In this document: piece by piece, positions 1 through 8,944 of the stretch
How the letters are laid out: each line of letters begins with the position of its first letter
Numbering within the stretch: position 1 is the first letter of the stretch
Origin: Planctomycetota bacterium
Lineage (GTDB): Bacteria; Planctomycetota; UBA8742; UBA2392
DNA length: 64,000 nucleotides
Reading direction: 5' to 3'
Assembly (NCBI GenBank): GCA_019912315.1
Contig: JAIOJA010000025.1
Span: forward strand, 100,541 to 164,540
The notes under the pieces: model-generated
The model's input: the letters and a program-made list of their open reading frames with translations, nothing else
What the model was told of the DNA's origin: nothing
Database searches by the model: none
Position numbers and translations under genes: made by a program

Positions 1-113
1 GAGCGCCGGCGATGCCAAACCTGGGTGATGTGTCCCAACGCTTCCAGCAGTAGCACAAGCGTGTTGCCCGCGCCCTTTACTGCATTGAGAACAGCGTTGT
101 TGCTAAGCTTCAT
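1..113 (-). CDS. N-terminus of an unidentified protein (runs off the window)
   Basis: Reading leftward from an ATG at 113 gives 37 codons without a stop (MKLSNNAVLNAVKGAG...), and the gene continues past position 1. The ATG overlaps the stop of the upstream lipoprotein gene as ATGA, so the two are probably translationally coupled. The segment has a hydrophobic stretch around residues 17-27 (NTLVLLLEALG) followed by a basic patch. It faintly recalls the start of MlaE-type ABC permeases, but there is too little sequence to name it. Confidence 0.6.
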   Translation of the reverse strand, partial: MKLSNNAVLNAVKGAGNTLVLLLEALGHITQVWHRRR

Positions 114-1666
114 TTGCGGATCTTGATGCCCCAGAACAGTTTGGTGTATCGATCGTCGGGCCCGTGATGGTATCCCAGCAACCCGTACAGCAGGTTGAAA
201 TCTTCAATATCGCCGGGCTGCGGGCCGTAAGCGTCTGGCAGGCGATCGCGGGGTTGCTTGACCACATGCCAGTCAAACAGGGGCGCGACACTTAAGTCGA
301 TGTGGTACGGGTCCTGCTCGTAGTTGAACATGCGGAACAACGCCTGCACCTTGGTTTCATCAGGACCGGCCTTCACGCTGAAGAACTTGAAGAACGGCCC
401 GTAAGTGTGGTCGAACTTCTCGTCGTTGAACGGGAAGATGCTGAGCATATCGAAGCTGACCGTGCCGTCGGGATCTTTCTGGTACTTCATCAGCGGCCAG
501 ACGCGCACAAGGTGCTTGGTGCGGATCGTCCCGTCCGGCTCGGGCAGGTACTTGCGGAAGTTGGCGAAGAAGATCGGAAAGAACTGGTAGCGTGTTTCCG
601 TGTACTCGGGAAACTCGTCCTCGAAGTACCAGAAGAAAGGCCACAGCACGTTGATGGCTGTGCTCTTGCCGCCGGGCGTGATGCGCTCGGAATAATCCCA
701 CAGGGGCCATACGCGATACTGCTTGAAGTTGTCCCCCTTGGCGTAGCGAAACACAGGCCAGAAGGCGTCAATGATCGTGGTGTCCGACAGGTCCGCGCGG
801 GTGTAACTGAACATCGGGTAATTCAGCACGAACAACATGCTGTAGTTCTTGGTGACGGCCGTGGTGGAATAGCCGAAAAGCGGGTACACCAGCAGCGATT
901 CGCGCGGGTACTTTTTGTCCAGACGGTCGCGGTCATAGCGGAAAATCGGCCACAGCACCGTCCAGCGGTCGGCCACTGGAAGCTTTTTGGTGCCCCCGGT
1001 GATTTCGTCCGGGACTTCCTTCCATACTTCAGTACGCGAAAACAGCGGCAGCACGCCGTATGTGCGGTAACCCGGGCCGTAGCCCCACTTCACGATCGGA
1101 AACGGGAGGTAGTAGGTGACTCGGCCCTGGCGGCGCAATTCGACATAGAGTGGGAACATCACGAAACGGACTTCGTCGTTTCCGAACATTCCCTTCAGGT
1201 TGCCGCCGAAGGGCGCGACGGCGAAGTGCGAGCCTTCAATCGTGCTCTCGCCGCCGAAGACCAGCGGAAAGAAGAAGTAGTCCAGTTCACGATGGCCGGG
1301 CGAGAAGCTGACGTCGTTCCACCAGACGAATGGCAGTGCATGAACGCGCGTTTCGCTGCGACCTTCCCAGCCGGGGCGATTGCGCTCGCGGTAGCGCGCC
1401 ATGGGATAGAAGAAGAGATGGTCCTCTTCGTAGGCGCTGGGGTTGTTCACGTATGTATAGAAGGGGCGGACGGTTGAGCGCACGTAGCCGTCGGCGCGTT
1501 CTTCCTGCTCCATGAACGGCCCGAGTCCGCGGACGTGGGAGCCATCGCGGGAGACGTCTTCCTGGAAGAACGGCCACGCATGAGTACGCGTAGGCGGCGC
1601 ACCCCCCCCGGCGACACAGCCGCCGAGCAGGGTGGAAAGCAGCACGATTCCCCAGATTGCGCGCAT
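110..1666 (-). CDS. Lipoprotein with about 18 W/F-P-hydrophobic-F repeats
   Basis: A 518-residue protein with a signal peptide ending in a lipobox (LLGGC, Cys17), so probably a lipidated envelope protein. The whole mature part repeats a short aromatic motif of the form [WFY]-P-[LIMVF]-[FW]-x-[YW], for example LWPIFRYD, VYPLFGYS, NYPMFSYT, FWPVFRYA, VWPLWDYS and LWPFFWYF. The units sit about 20-35 residues apart, separated by charged turns. The alternation suggests a repetitive beta-sheet fold such as a solenoid, propeller or barrel. I do not recognise a named family or function. Its stop overlaps the start of the next gene (ATGA), so the two likely act together. Confidence 0.85.
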   Translation of the reverse strand: MRAIWGIVLLSTLLGGCVAGGGAPPTRTHAWPFFQEDVSRDGSHVRGLGPFMEQEERADGYVRSTVRPFYTYVNNPSAYEEDHLFFYPMARYRERNRPGWEGRSETRVHALPFVWWNDVSFSPGHRELDYFFFPLVFGGESTIEGSHFAVAPFGGNLKGMFGNDEVRFVMFPLYVELRRQGRVTYYLPFPIVKWGYGPGYRTYGVLPLFSRTEVWKEVPDEITGGTKKLPVADRWTVLWPIFRYDRDRLDKKYPRESLLVYPLFGYSTTAVTKNYSMLFVLNYPMFSYTRADLSDTTIIDAFWPVFRYAKGDNFKQYRVWPLWDYSERITPGGKSTAINVLWPFFWYFEDEFPEYTETRYQFFPIFFANFRKYLPEPDGTIRTKHLVRVWPLMKYQKDPDGTVSFDMLSIFPFNDEKFDHTYGPFFKFFSVKAGPDETKVQALFRMFNYEQDPYHIDLSVAPLFDWHVVKQPRDRLPDAYGPQPGDIEDFNLLYGLLGYHHGPDDRYTKLFWGIKIRK

Positions 1667-1706
1667 GGGGCCTTTGTATGCGGTCAGGGGATAAATGGAA
1701 AGGGGT

Positions 1707-2741
1707 TCAGAACGTCACCGCCAACGCGGGGGCGCGTCGCCCGATGATCTCATGTTCCGGCACGCCCACGATGCTCTCGTAGTGGTCGGTGATTTCATCG
1801 AGCACTTCGTGGAACTCTTCACGCGACTCCACCTGCGTCATTCGGGCGCGGTACTGGGCGCTGCCGGGGATGTCCCGCACGTACCACGTCGCGTAGCGGC
1901 GCACTACCTGGCACGCATGACGCGCATCAAAGCCTTCGAGCAGCAGCGCGAAATGGTCGCGCAGGACGCCAAGGCGCTCGGTGGCATCCGGGGTGGGCGT
2001 GATTACGCGCCCGTAGCGGCGCAACTCGTCAATTTCACGAAACAGCCACGGGCGGCCCCAGACGCCGCGCCCCAGCATCACGCCGTCGCAGCCGGTCTCG
2101 CGCAGTATCTTCACCGCGTCCTCGGGCTCTTTCACGTCGCCGCTGGCAATCACGGGGATGTCCACGGCCGCTTTCAACTCGCCCGTTCGCGAGTGATCCG
2201 CGACGCCCTTGAAACTCTGCGCGCGGGTGCGTGGGTGGATCGTGATCGCCACCATGCCCGCTTCCTGGGCCATGCGGCCGATCTCAATGAAGTTCAGGCA
2301 GTTCTCATTCACGCCGGCGCGGATCTTCACCGTGACCGGAATCTTTACCGCGTTCACCATCGCGTCGAAGCACTTGCCGGCTTTTTCCGGGTACGCCATC
2401 AACGCGCTGCCCGCGCCGCACTTGCCGATCTTCGGCACGGGGCAGCCCATGTTCAGGTCAACGGTGTCGTAGCCCTCGTCCTCGGCCATCTTGCAGGCTT
2501 CGGCCAGCCACTGCGGGTTGTTGCCCGCGAACTGGATGCCAACGGGGCGCTCGTCTTCGCGGTAGTACTTCAGGGTCATCATCTTGCGGTTATGGTGCAG
2601 AAAACTCTCGACCTTCAGCATCTCAACGTACGTCAGCCCCGCGCCGTAGCGCTTGCACAGCACCCGGTATGCACGGTTGCTGATGCCGGCCAGTGGCGCC
2701 GCCACCAGGTTGTTTTTCAGTTGAAGACTGCCGTAGCGCAC
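1707..2741 (-). CDS. dusB: tRNA-dihydrouridine synthase (DusB-like)
   Basis: FMN-dependent reduction of uridine to dihydrouridine in the tRNA D-loop, cytoplasmic. The 344-residue protein has the Dus TIM-barrel signatures: an AAPLAGISNRAYR start, NMGCPVPKIG with the catalytic Cys100, GAGSALM, and IHPRTRAQSFKG with its substrate-contacting basic residues, then ASGDV and GCDGVMLGRG for phosphate binding. Length is usual for DusB. The start codon is GTG with CGGAG about 9 nt upstream. The subtype (DusB rather than A or C) is judged from the overall look only. Confidence 0.93.
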   Translation of the reverse strand: MRYGSLQLKNNLVAAPLAGISNRAYRVLCKRYGAGLTYVEMLKVESFLHHNRKMMTLKYYREDERPVGIQFAGNNPQWLAEACKMAEDEGYDTVDLNMGCPVPKIGKCGAGSALMAYPEKAGKCFDAMVNAVKIPVTVKIRAGVNENCLNFIEIGRMAQEAGMVAITIHPRTRAQSFKGVADHSRTGELKAAVDIPVIASGDVKEPEDAVKILRETGCDGVMLGRGVWGRPWLFREIDELRRYGRVITPTPDATERLGVLRDHFALLLEGFDARHACQVVRRYATWYVRDIPGSAQYRARMTQVESREEFHEVLDEITDHYESIVGVPEHEIIGRRAPALAVTF

Positions 2742-2906
2742 GGTCTAAACTCCGATTCCTGCAAGCTTTAGCCGCTTAGTATGATTGGTTGTCGCAGGTG
2801 GTCAATCGGGGGTAGCCTTACACGGTGTAGAATTTCGGAGCAGACCGTCAGTTCATGGCGTACAATGAATGATTGATATGGGCTGACGTATCGACGGAGA
2901 GGACAA

Positions 2907-4478
2907 ATGAAGATCTACGGTCTGATTCTTGCGGGGACGCTGGGGCTTACTCCCCTCTACGCACAGGACGGCGGCATCAAGGTGCGCAGCAGCAGCGGCA
3001 GCGTGGAAACCCACGGCGAGGCCGCCAAGGCCGCGCCGGGCGACGCCATGGGCGACGGTGCAACGCGCGGCGACGGCAAATCGATCCGGGATTTTACCAA
3101 AGCACTTGAAGATGCCCGCAACGTGAACTTCGCCGACGGCGACCTGACGCAGGACGAAATCAACAAACTCAACGACAAGGCCCGCGAAAAACTCAGCCGG
3201 GACCTTGAGAAGTTTCAGGAACGCGAACGGGAGGCCTCCCGCGAGAAGGATCCCGAAGACAAGGCCGAGATCAGCGCGGAAATCACCTTTGACCGCTACC
3301 GCGCAAGCCTGCGGGCCCTTGAGCGCGACCTGCTGTACACACTGGGCGCCATGCGCAAGGCCGGCGGCGACAACTACGAAGGCACCTTTGACGACCTTGA
3401 AGAGAAAATCAAAGACACCTTCGCCGACCTGCACGACCAGATCGACGATGGCTCCAGCGAAACCTGGGGCAAGACGCTGGATACCGGGCGGAAGTTCCAC
3501 GCCGAGTACCACAAGCAGCTCGACAAATGGGCCGAGAAGATCGGCGTAAACCCGGTCGTGCCGAACGCCAAAGAAGCGGTCGTCGGTTTCAAGAAGTCGC
3601 TGATTGGACGCATCAAACAGTTGCGCAAGATCTGCGGCGACAAGTACCAGGACCAGCTTGATGACGTTGAAGAGCGCATTTACGCGGCCTTTGAGGGCCA
3701 GGAAGAAAAGCTCGAGGACGCCGACCCAAAGGCCTGGCAGGGAATCGTTGGCGACGCGGAGAAGTTCTTTCACGACTTCAACAAGGAACTCGATGGCTGG
3801 GTCAGGAAGTTCGGCGTCGATGACACCCTTCCCAGCCCGATCGACCGCCTCAAAGAGCTGAACGAGGACCTCGACGGACAGGTGGACGATCTGCGGCGCA
3901 TCGGCGGTGACGAGTACGAGGACGTGATCGACGAAATCGCCGACAAGATCGACGACACCTTCGCCGACCTCAAGGACGCTATTCTTGACCAGTCCAAAGA
4001 GCAGTGGCCCGCGACGCTTGAGACCGCGGCCAAGTTTCACAAGGAATACAGCGAAGTCATTGATCTGTGGCAGCGCAAGATTCTCGGCGCCAACGAAAAG
4101 GTTGAACGCAAGTTCCCGGACGTGCCGACCCCGGGCATCGACGGCGCCAAGCCGGACTATCCGGAAAAGGACGTCGAGTTGCCCAAGGGCGAGCACATGG
4201 ACGTTGTTGACGGCGTGCGCGTTGCCCGACTGATGCCTCTTCCAAAGAAGCAGCTCGGGCTTACCCACGGGCTGTCCGTCAACGAAATCGTGGACGCGGA
4301 CAGCGCCCTGGCCCGCGCCGGCCTTGAGGTATATGACATCATCCTGCAGGTTGGCGACGCCAACGTGGACAGCCGCTCCGAGTTGCGCGACGCGGTCGCC
4401 GGGCTCAAGAAGGGCGACGAGTTCGAGATGACGGTCCTTCGCGACGGCGAGAAGCTGACCCTGAAGACCAAGAAGTAG
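2907..4478 (+). CDS. Secreted acidic protein: three helical repeats plus C-terminal PDZ domain
   Basis: A 523-residue protein with a signal peptide (cleavage near Ala19-Gln20) and a good GGAGAGG ribosome site. After a low-complexity region it carries three tandem helical modules of 70-80 residues at about 137-213, 232-303 and 323-393. Each has GGD-x-YE, or the related CGDKYQ, then an acidic D-x-x-E-E-x-I helix, an F-x-x-L-x-D segment, and a closing W-plus-basic helix. Residues about 430-520 form a PDZ domain (GLSVNEIVDADSALARAGL, then VYDIILQVGD). No protease domain is present. The next gene is an HtrA-type protease also ending in a PDZ domain, so this may be a periplasmic scaffold or adaptor for proteolysis; that is inference. 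Confidence 0.85.
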   Translation: MKIYGLILAGTLGLTPLYAQDGGIKVRSSSGSVETHGEAAKAAPGDAMGDGATRGDGKSIRDFTKALEDARNVNFADGDLTQDEINKLNDKAREKLSRDLEKFQEREREASREKDPEDKAEISAEITFDRYRASLRALERDLLYTLGAMRKAGGDNYEGTFDDLEEKIKDTFADLHDQIDDGSSETWGKTLDTGRKFHAEYHKQLDKWAEKIGVNPVVPNAKEAVVGFKKSLIGRIKQLRKICGDKYQDQLDDVEERIYAAFEGQEEKLEDADPKAWQGIVGDAEKFFHDFNKELDGWVRKFGVDDTLPSPIDRLKELNEDLDGQVDDLRRIGGDEYEDVIDEIADKIDDTFADLKDAILDQSKEQWPATLETAAKFHKEYSEVIDLWQRKILGANEKVERKFPDVPTPGIDGAKPDYPEKDVELPKGEHMDVVDGVRVARLMPLPKKQLGLTHGLSVNEIVDADSALARAGLEVYDIILQVGDANVDSRSELRDAVAGLKKGDEFEMTVLRDGEKLTLKTKK

Positions 4479-4500
4479 GCGCCCCGCACCAGCGCGGTGT

Positions 4501-4532
4501 ACGGGCCGGCAATGCGCCGGCCCGTTGTTTTT
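4501..4532 (+). terminator. Rho-independent terminator
   Basis: A 10-bp perfect stem (ACGGGCCGGC at 4501-4510 pairing with 4516-4525) and a 5-nt loop, followed by TGTTTTT. It lies just after the PDZ-repeat gene and separates it from the HtrA gene. Confidence 0.85.
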
Positions 4533-4579
4533 GGTGGCTCCCGGCGTTCCTGGCCCGTATCAGTAGCGTGGAGAAGAAC

Positions 4580-5770
4580 ATGAGCAACATTCGAAAGCTC
4601 GACCCGCAGGAGCCCGTGGAGGCCGCGTACTACGAGGGTTATCACCGGGGGCACCTGGACACCGCGAAAATGCTGGCGCGGCGCAGCCTGATGTATCTGG
4701 TGATCGGCGGATTTTTCGGCACCGTGCTGATGTTTCTCGTGTTCAGCACCGGCGCGCTGGATCGCCTGACTGCCGAGAAAGTGGTGGAAGACCCGGCCCT
4801 GTCGCAGGAAAAACCCAAGGACTACGTCAACGCCATCAACTGGGCCAAGCGCTACACGGTCGGCATTGTTGTCGATACGCCGGATCGCGTGGTGTCTACC
4901 TCCGGCGGCTACGGGCGCATCCCCGGCCAGAGCCACGTCGGCAGCGGGATTGTGCTGAATGACCAGGGCTACATCCTGACCAACGCGCACGTGATTCCCG
5001 GCGACGCGAGCCGCCTGAGTGTCGTGCTTGACGACAACATGTTCGAGGCGCGCTTCGTGGGCAAGCGCGAAGAATACGACCTGGCGGTCATCAAGATCGT
5101 CGCGGACGACCTCGTGCCTGCGAGTCTGGGCGACAGCGACAAGGTCGAGCAAGGCGACGTGGTTGTCGCCATCGGCAGCCCCTACGGACTGTTTCACACC
5201 GCGACGGAAGGCATCATCAGCTACGTCGGGCGCCGCAACGACAACGTCAGCACGGCCGTACGAAACTTTCTGCAGACCAGCGCCGCGATCAACCCCGGCA
5301 ACAGTGGGGGACCACTGGTGGACATGACCGGGCGCGTGGTCGGCATCAACACCTGGAAATTACGCGACCAGATGCAGGAGGGGACGGACGGCATCGGCTT
5401 CGCGATTCCGATCAACGTCGCGCGCAGGGTGTTTGACACGATCATCGCCGCCGATGACCCGACGCGCGACAACACCATCAGCTCTGTGCCGCGCGCGATT
5501 TCGACCGCGGTGCTGGGGGTCATCATCGACACCGATCTGCGCCCGGACGCGGAGCAAGGGGCGCTGATCCGCGAGGTCATCTTCGGAACCGCCGCCGACA
5601 AAGCCGGCCTGCGCCCTGGTGATCTGATCACGCGGGTTGAGGGCACCAACGTTGACGGGTTTGACGAGTTGCGAGCAGCCCTGACCAGCCATACCCCCGG
5701 CGAGCGCATCAAGCTGACCTACACACGCAACGGCGTCGCACACACAATTGAAGTCGTGCTCGGTGAGTAA
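4580..5770 (+). CDS. Membrane-anchored HtrA/DegP-type serine protease with PDZ domain
   Basis: A trypsin-like envelope protease. The start is placed at the ATG at 4580 because GGAGAAG sits just upstream; a GTG at 4568 would absorb that site. An N-terminal cytoplasmic tail is followed by one membrane segment (about 38-58), then the protease domain with its triad His137 (TNAHV), Asp167 (YDLAVIK) and Ser242 (NPGNSGGPL). One PDZ domain follows (about 310-395). The layout matches DegS-like sensors or small HtrA proteins (TM-protease-PDZ). It lies directly downstream of another PDZ protein, but a terminator separates them. Confidence 0.93.
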   Translation: MSNIRKLDPQEPVEAAYYEGYHRGHLDTAKMLARRSLMYLVIGGFFGTVLMFLVFSTGALDRLTAEKVVEDPALSQEKPKDYVNAINWAKRYTVGIVVDTPDRVVSTSGGYGRIPGQSHVGSGIVLNDQGYILTNAHVIPGDASRLSVVLDDNMFEARFVGKREEYDLAVIKIVADDLVPASLGDSDKVEQGDVVVAIGSPYGLFHTATEGIISYVGRRNDNVSTAVRNFLQTSAAINPGNSGGPLVDMTGRVVGINTWKLRDQMQEGTDGIGFAIPINVARRVFDTIIAADDPTRDNTISSVPRAISTAVLGVIIDTDLRPDAEQGALIREVIFGTAADKAGLRPGDLITRVEGTNVDGFDELRAALTSHTPGERIKLTYTRNGVAHTIEVVLGE

Positions 5771-5855
5771 GGCACAGAAGTGATAGCCCCGCCGCGGCGC
5801 TGCTTAGGCGCTGAAGTGTCTTCAGCCCGTCAACCAGCACGTGCCGGCACCCGGA

Positions 5856-6359
5856 CTATGCGGGTACCGGTTCTTGCCGCTGTTTCTCGGTCGGCGGGCT
5901 GGCTGCCGTTGCCGCGTACCTGGCGACTTCCTTGGCGGCGACGTGCCAGTCGAACTCAGCCTCGACTTCTTCAGGCGTCAATGCGGCTTCGTCGGGCGCG
6001 GATTCTCCCGGTGTCGCGGGCTGAATCTCGTTGGAAGTGCCGGCGGTTGCCATTTCCACCACCTCGGCCTCGGCTTCCGCAACCATCCCGTCACGCCGAT
6101 CGCGCAGCTTGCGCAGCATGGTCTGGGCGCGAAGTGCAACGCCGGGGGGAATTTGCCAGCGACCGTGTTCTTTGTCAGGCTCGTTGCGGCGCTTGCGCAG
6201 CTCATGGTGGTAGAGCTCAACGGTGTCCTCGAGCATGGAAATTTCCTGGCTGAGCTCCGTGAGCGCGCCATCCAGAAGCTCAACGGCTATGGCGCGGATC
6301 ATCGCCTCCTGCTCATTGCGAGGCTGACCGGGGCGCGAGCGATAACGTTTGTTCGACAT
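5856..6359 (-). CDS. Hypothetical charged helical protein
   Basis: The start is set at the ATG at 6359 (MSNKRYRSRPGQ), which has AGGAG seven bases upstream. The 167-residue product has a basic N-terminus, a helical, probably coiled-coil middle (residues about 18-90) and a low-complexity acidic Ala/Pro/Glu-rich tail. No signal peptide or membrane segment is seen. The family is not recognised. The ribosome site and clean boundaries argue that it is expressed. Confidence 0.6.
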   Translation of the reverse strand: MSNKRYRSRPGQPRNEQEAMIRAIAVELLDGALTELSQEISMLEDTVELYHHELRKRRNEPDKEHGRWQIPPGVALRAQTMLRKLRDRRDGMVAEAEAEVVEMATAGTSNEIQPATPGESAPDEAALTPEEVEAEFDWHVAAKEVARYAATAASPPTEKQRQEPVPA

Positions 6360-6544
6360 ATGCAGGCTCCTAAGCAATCACGCTCAAATCTACCCCATCG
6401 ACGCGACATGTTTTGGCACCTCAGGGTCTTTACGCGTCAAGCCGAATGCCCCGCAAAGGCCTGAACAACAGGCCTCAAGGCTTCAACAAAGTTTTCTGCA
6501 ACAATCTTCGGGAAGCGTCCCAAAACCCGCCACGCGGCAGTTAA

Positions 6545-6630
6545 GGCCCCAAAGGGGCCCTCTAAGATAGCCGGGGGTGTGAACCCCCGGAAACCAATGC
6601 CCCGAATTCGCGCGCCCGAAGGGCCGCCTA
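6545..6630. repeat. Left palindrome block of the RAYT locus
   Basis: Three elements in order: a GGCCCC-AAA-GGGGCC hairpin (6545-6559), a CCGGGGG/CCCCCGG hairpin (6571-6590), and a 27-nt arm (6604-6630, starting GAATTCGCGCGCCCGAAGGG). The last is the exact reverse complement of 7114-7140. The same three elements recur in mirror order on the other side of the transposase gene. Confidence 0.9.
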
Positions 6631-6648
6631 AAAGGCTACAATCCCGCC

Positions 6649-7116
6649 ATGGGCTCCACGTACCACAGCGTCCGCATCCATGCGGTCTTTGCCTGCAAGG
6701 ACCGCAAACCCTTGATCACCCCCGACATCAACCGCGAGCTCTTCAAGTACATCCACGGAGTCTGCGACAAACGCCAATGCAAGCTGATCGAGGGCGGGGG
6801 CACTGACGACCACGTGCACCTGCTGATCGGGCTGTCGATGACCAAGGCAATCGCCGACCTCATGCGCGACATCAAGACCAATACTTCGCGCTGGGTTCAT
6901 GAGAAATGGCCGAAGCAGGAGTTCGCCTGGCAGGACGGGTACGGCGTGTTTTCCGTCAGCGCGTCGCTGGTTGAGCGGACACGCGACTACATCCGCAATC
7001 AGGAAACGCATCACGCCGAGAAGACGTTCGACGAGGAACTCGACGAGATTCTCAAGATGCACGGCCTGAAGCGGAACCCGGATGGTTCGGTGTCTGCTGT
7101 TGTCGGCACGCTCTAG
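6649..7116 (+). CDS. REP-associated tyrosine transposase (IS200-like Y1/HUH family)
   Basis: A 155-residue single-strand transposase of the Y1 type. The HUH metal site is DDHVHLL (residues about 60-66) and the likely nucleophile is the Tyr of DYIRNQ (about 118). Length is complete for TnpA/RAYT proteins. It has no accessory TnpB. It is flanked on both sides by mirror-image palindromes, typical of domesticated RAYT genes that handle REP elements. The stop codon lies inside the right inverted-repeat arm. Confidence 0.93.
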   Translation: MGSTYHSVRIHAVFACKDRKPLITPDINRELFKYIHGVCDKRQCKLIEGGGTDDHVHLLIGLSMTKAIADLMRDIKTNTSRWVHEKWPKQEFAWQDGYGVFSVSASLVERTRDYIRNQETHHAEKTFDEELDEILKMHGLKRNPDGSVSAVVGTL

Positions 7117-7201
7117 GCGGCCCTTCGGGCGCGCGAATTCATGGCCATTGGGTAGCCGGGGGCTCACGCCCCCGGCTACCCAAGCGGGCCCCTTCGGGGC
7201 C
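7114..7201. repeat. Right palindrome block of the RAYT locus
   Basis: A mirror copy of the left block: a 27-nt arm (7114-7140) exactly complementary to 6604-6630, then a 14-bp perfect stem GGGTAGCCGGGGGC (7150-7163 with 7168-7181, loop TCAC), then GGCCCC-TTC-GGGGCC (7187-7201). The long hairpin may also terminate transcription of the transposase gene. Confidence 0.9.
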
Positions 7202-7240
7202 AGCTTCATCGGCAAACTCCGAACTTCGCTGCCTTGGGTT

Positions 7241-7588
7241 CTAGGGCAACCGAAACGCCTCGCCATCGTGATTGGTGACCCACACGGCGTGCCCATCCAT
7301 TGTCACAAGCAGCAGATCGGTTCCTTCACCCCGCGCTTGATCAATATGGTCTCTGACAAACGTGGCTGCTTCTGCAACAGAAGCGGCAGCCGACCAATTG
7401 TAGAAGTCGTGCACCGGGTGCCGGTAGCAAACGACGACCTCGTTGCCGGCAGTTGCCTCCAGTTCCGAAGCAAGGTCGTCTCCGACATTCAGCCAATCAG
7501 CGTGTGGGGTCGACCGAACCCTCATCTCAGCATTCGAGACAACTTCAGCATTCGCGTCGTGCCAATCGCTTGGCCTGGTCACCCGCAT
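7241..7588 (-). CDS. Hypothetical 115-residue protein downstream of hflX
   Basis: It begins six bases after the hflX stop on the same strand, with a purine-rich GGGTAGG stretch upstream, so it is probably the last gene of an hflX operon. The protein is soluble, mixed alpha/beta in appearance, with no motif I can name. It ends close to the right palindrome block of the transposase locus, so its 3' end may mark the border of that insertion. Confidence 0.55.
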   Translation of the reverse strand: MRVTRPSDWHDANAEVVSNAEMRVRSTPHADWLNVGDDLASELEATAGNEVVVCYRHPVHDFYNWSAAASVAEAATFVRDHIDQARGEGTDLLLVTMDGHAVWVTNHDGEAFRLP

Positions 7589-7594
7589 TGCTGC

Positions 7595-8869
7595 CTACCC
7601 GTCCTTCATGGCGGCGGCGGGGCCGTAGTAGCGGGGCTCGATTAGGGCCTTCACGTGGACCTGCGAATCCTCGTACTCAAGGTTCAGAATCTTGCCGTGC
7701 TGCTGCAGGTAGGCCAGCAGTTTTCCGTTGCCGGCGCTGAAGGTCCAGTCCAGGGCCGTTTCGCGTTCCTCAACCACCTCCTGCACTTTGTCCGCCAACT
7801 CGCGCAGGCCGACGCCGGTTCTGGCGCTGACATCCATGTGTTCCGGAAACAAATTGTGCAGGTGGGTCAAGGTCGGCTGGTCGCCGACGCGATCCACCTT
7901 GTTGAACACCATCAGCGTGCGGCGGTCTTCCGCACCAACTTCTTTCAGTACGCCGTTGACGGCCTCGACCATCTCGACGGCCGCGGGGTGGCTTGCATCC
8001 ACGACGTGCAGCAGCAGATCCGCGTGCAGAACTTCTTCCAGCGTCGCGTGGAAGCTGGCAACCAGCCTGTGGGGCAGGTCGCGGATGAAACCTACGGTGT
8101 CGCTCAGCAGCACCTTGTGGTCCGGCAGCTTCCAGACGCAGGTGCGCGTATCGAGCGTGGCGAACAGCTTGTCCTCTGTGAAGACGCCTTCGCCCGTCAA
8201 CGCGTTCATCAGGGTGCTTTTGCCGGCGTTGGTGTAGCCGACAATGCTGACCTGAAACAGCTCATGGCGCCGCTCAACCTCGATGACGCGCCGCTTGCCG
8301 ATCTCGAACAGTTCCTTCTTCAGCTTGGTGATGCGTTTGCGCAGCAGGCGGCGGTCAGTTTCAATCTGGCGCTCGCCGGCGCCGCCGACGGCACCCAGAC
8401 CACCGCGCTGGCGCTCAAGGTGGGTCCAGAGGTTTTTCAAACGGGGCAACTCGTACTCGGCCTGTGCGAGTTGCACCTGCACCTTCGCCTGGCGCGTCCG
8501 GACGTTCTGGTTGAAGATGGCAAGAATCAGCTCTGTGCGGTCGATGACGTTGGCCTTGATTTCATCCTCAAGGGCGTTCTGCTGGTTCGGGCGCAGTTCG
8601 TGGTCGAAGATCACCACGGCGGCCTCGGTTTCTTCAACCAGTCTGGCGACCTCACCGACTTTGCCCTTGCCGATATACGTGCGCGGGTTGATGTGCTCGA
8701 CGTTCTGGTAGGCCTTGCCGACGATGTACATGCCGGCGGATTCCGCCAGGGCCGCGAGTTCATCGAGGGGGTCGTCGCCAAAGGGCACGTCGTCGGGCAA
8801 AGTCGCGGAGACCAGTACAGCCGGCAACTCTTTGTACGAGAGCTGGTCAAGGATAGTGCGCTCAGTCAT
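7595..8869 (-). CDS. hflX: Ribosome-associated GTPase HflX
   Basis: A GTPase that binds and splits or rescues stalled 70S ribosomes. The 424-residue protein shows the HflX N-terminal domain, the glycine-rich linker (RGGLGAVGGAGERQIETDRR, about 155-174), then the G domain: G1 GYTNAGKST (211-219), G3 DTVGFI and G4 NKVD. Length is normal. AGGAAACA lies upstream of the ATG. It is the first gene of a two-gene leftward unit with the small ORF at 7241-7588. Confidence 0.96.
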   Translation of the reverse strand: MTERTILDQLSYKELPAVLVSATLPDDVPFGDDPLDELAALAESAGMYIVGKAYQNVEHINPRTYIGKGKVGEVARLVEETEAAVVIFDHELRPNQQNALEDEIKANVIDRTELILAIFNQNVRTRQAKVQVQLAQAEYELPRLKNLWTHLERQRGGLGAVGGAGERQIETDRRLLRKRITKLKKELFEIGKRRVIEVERRHELFQVSIVGYTNAGKSTLMNALTGEGVFTEDKLFATLDTRTCVWKLPDHKVLLSDTVGFIRDLPHRLVASFHATLEEVLHADLLLHVVDASHPAAVEMVEAVNGVLKEVGAEDRRTLMVFNKVDRVGDQPTLTHLHNLFPEHMDVSARTGVGLRELADKVQEVVEERETALDWTFSAGNGKLLAYLQQHGKILNLEYEDSQVHVKALIEPRYYGPAAAMKDG

Positions 8870-8944
8870 TGTTTCCTGGTTCTGTGGATCGTTCGTTCCA
8901 GCATAACGCGCGGGAGTTGCGGGTGGAATGGCGGGCGGATGTAA

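Noticed and set aside
302..1477. Long open frame antisense to the aromatic-repeat lipoprotein (also 1695-2771, 2853-4268, 9365-10909, 14281-14610, 31165-32619 and similar)
   Set aside because: High-GC coding strands leave long antisense frames open. These products have low-complexity, His/Arg/Ala-rich composition, no motif and no ribosome site, and each overlaps a well-supported gene.
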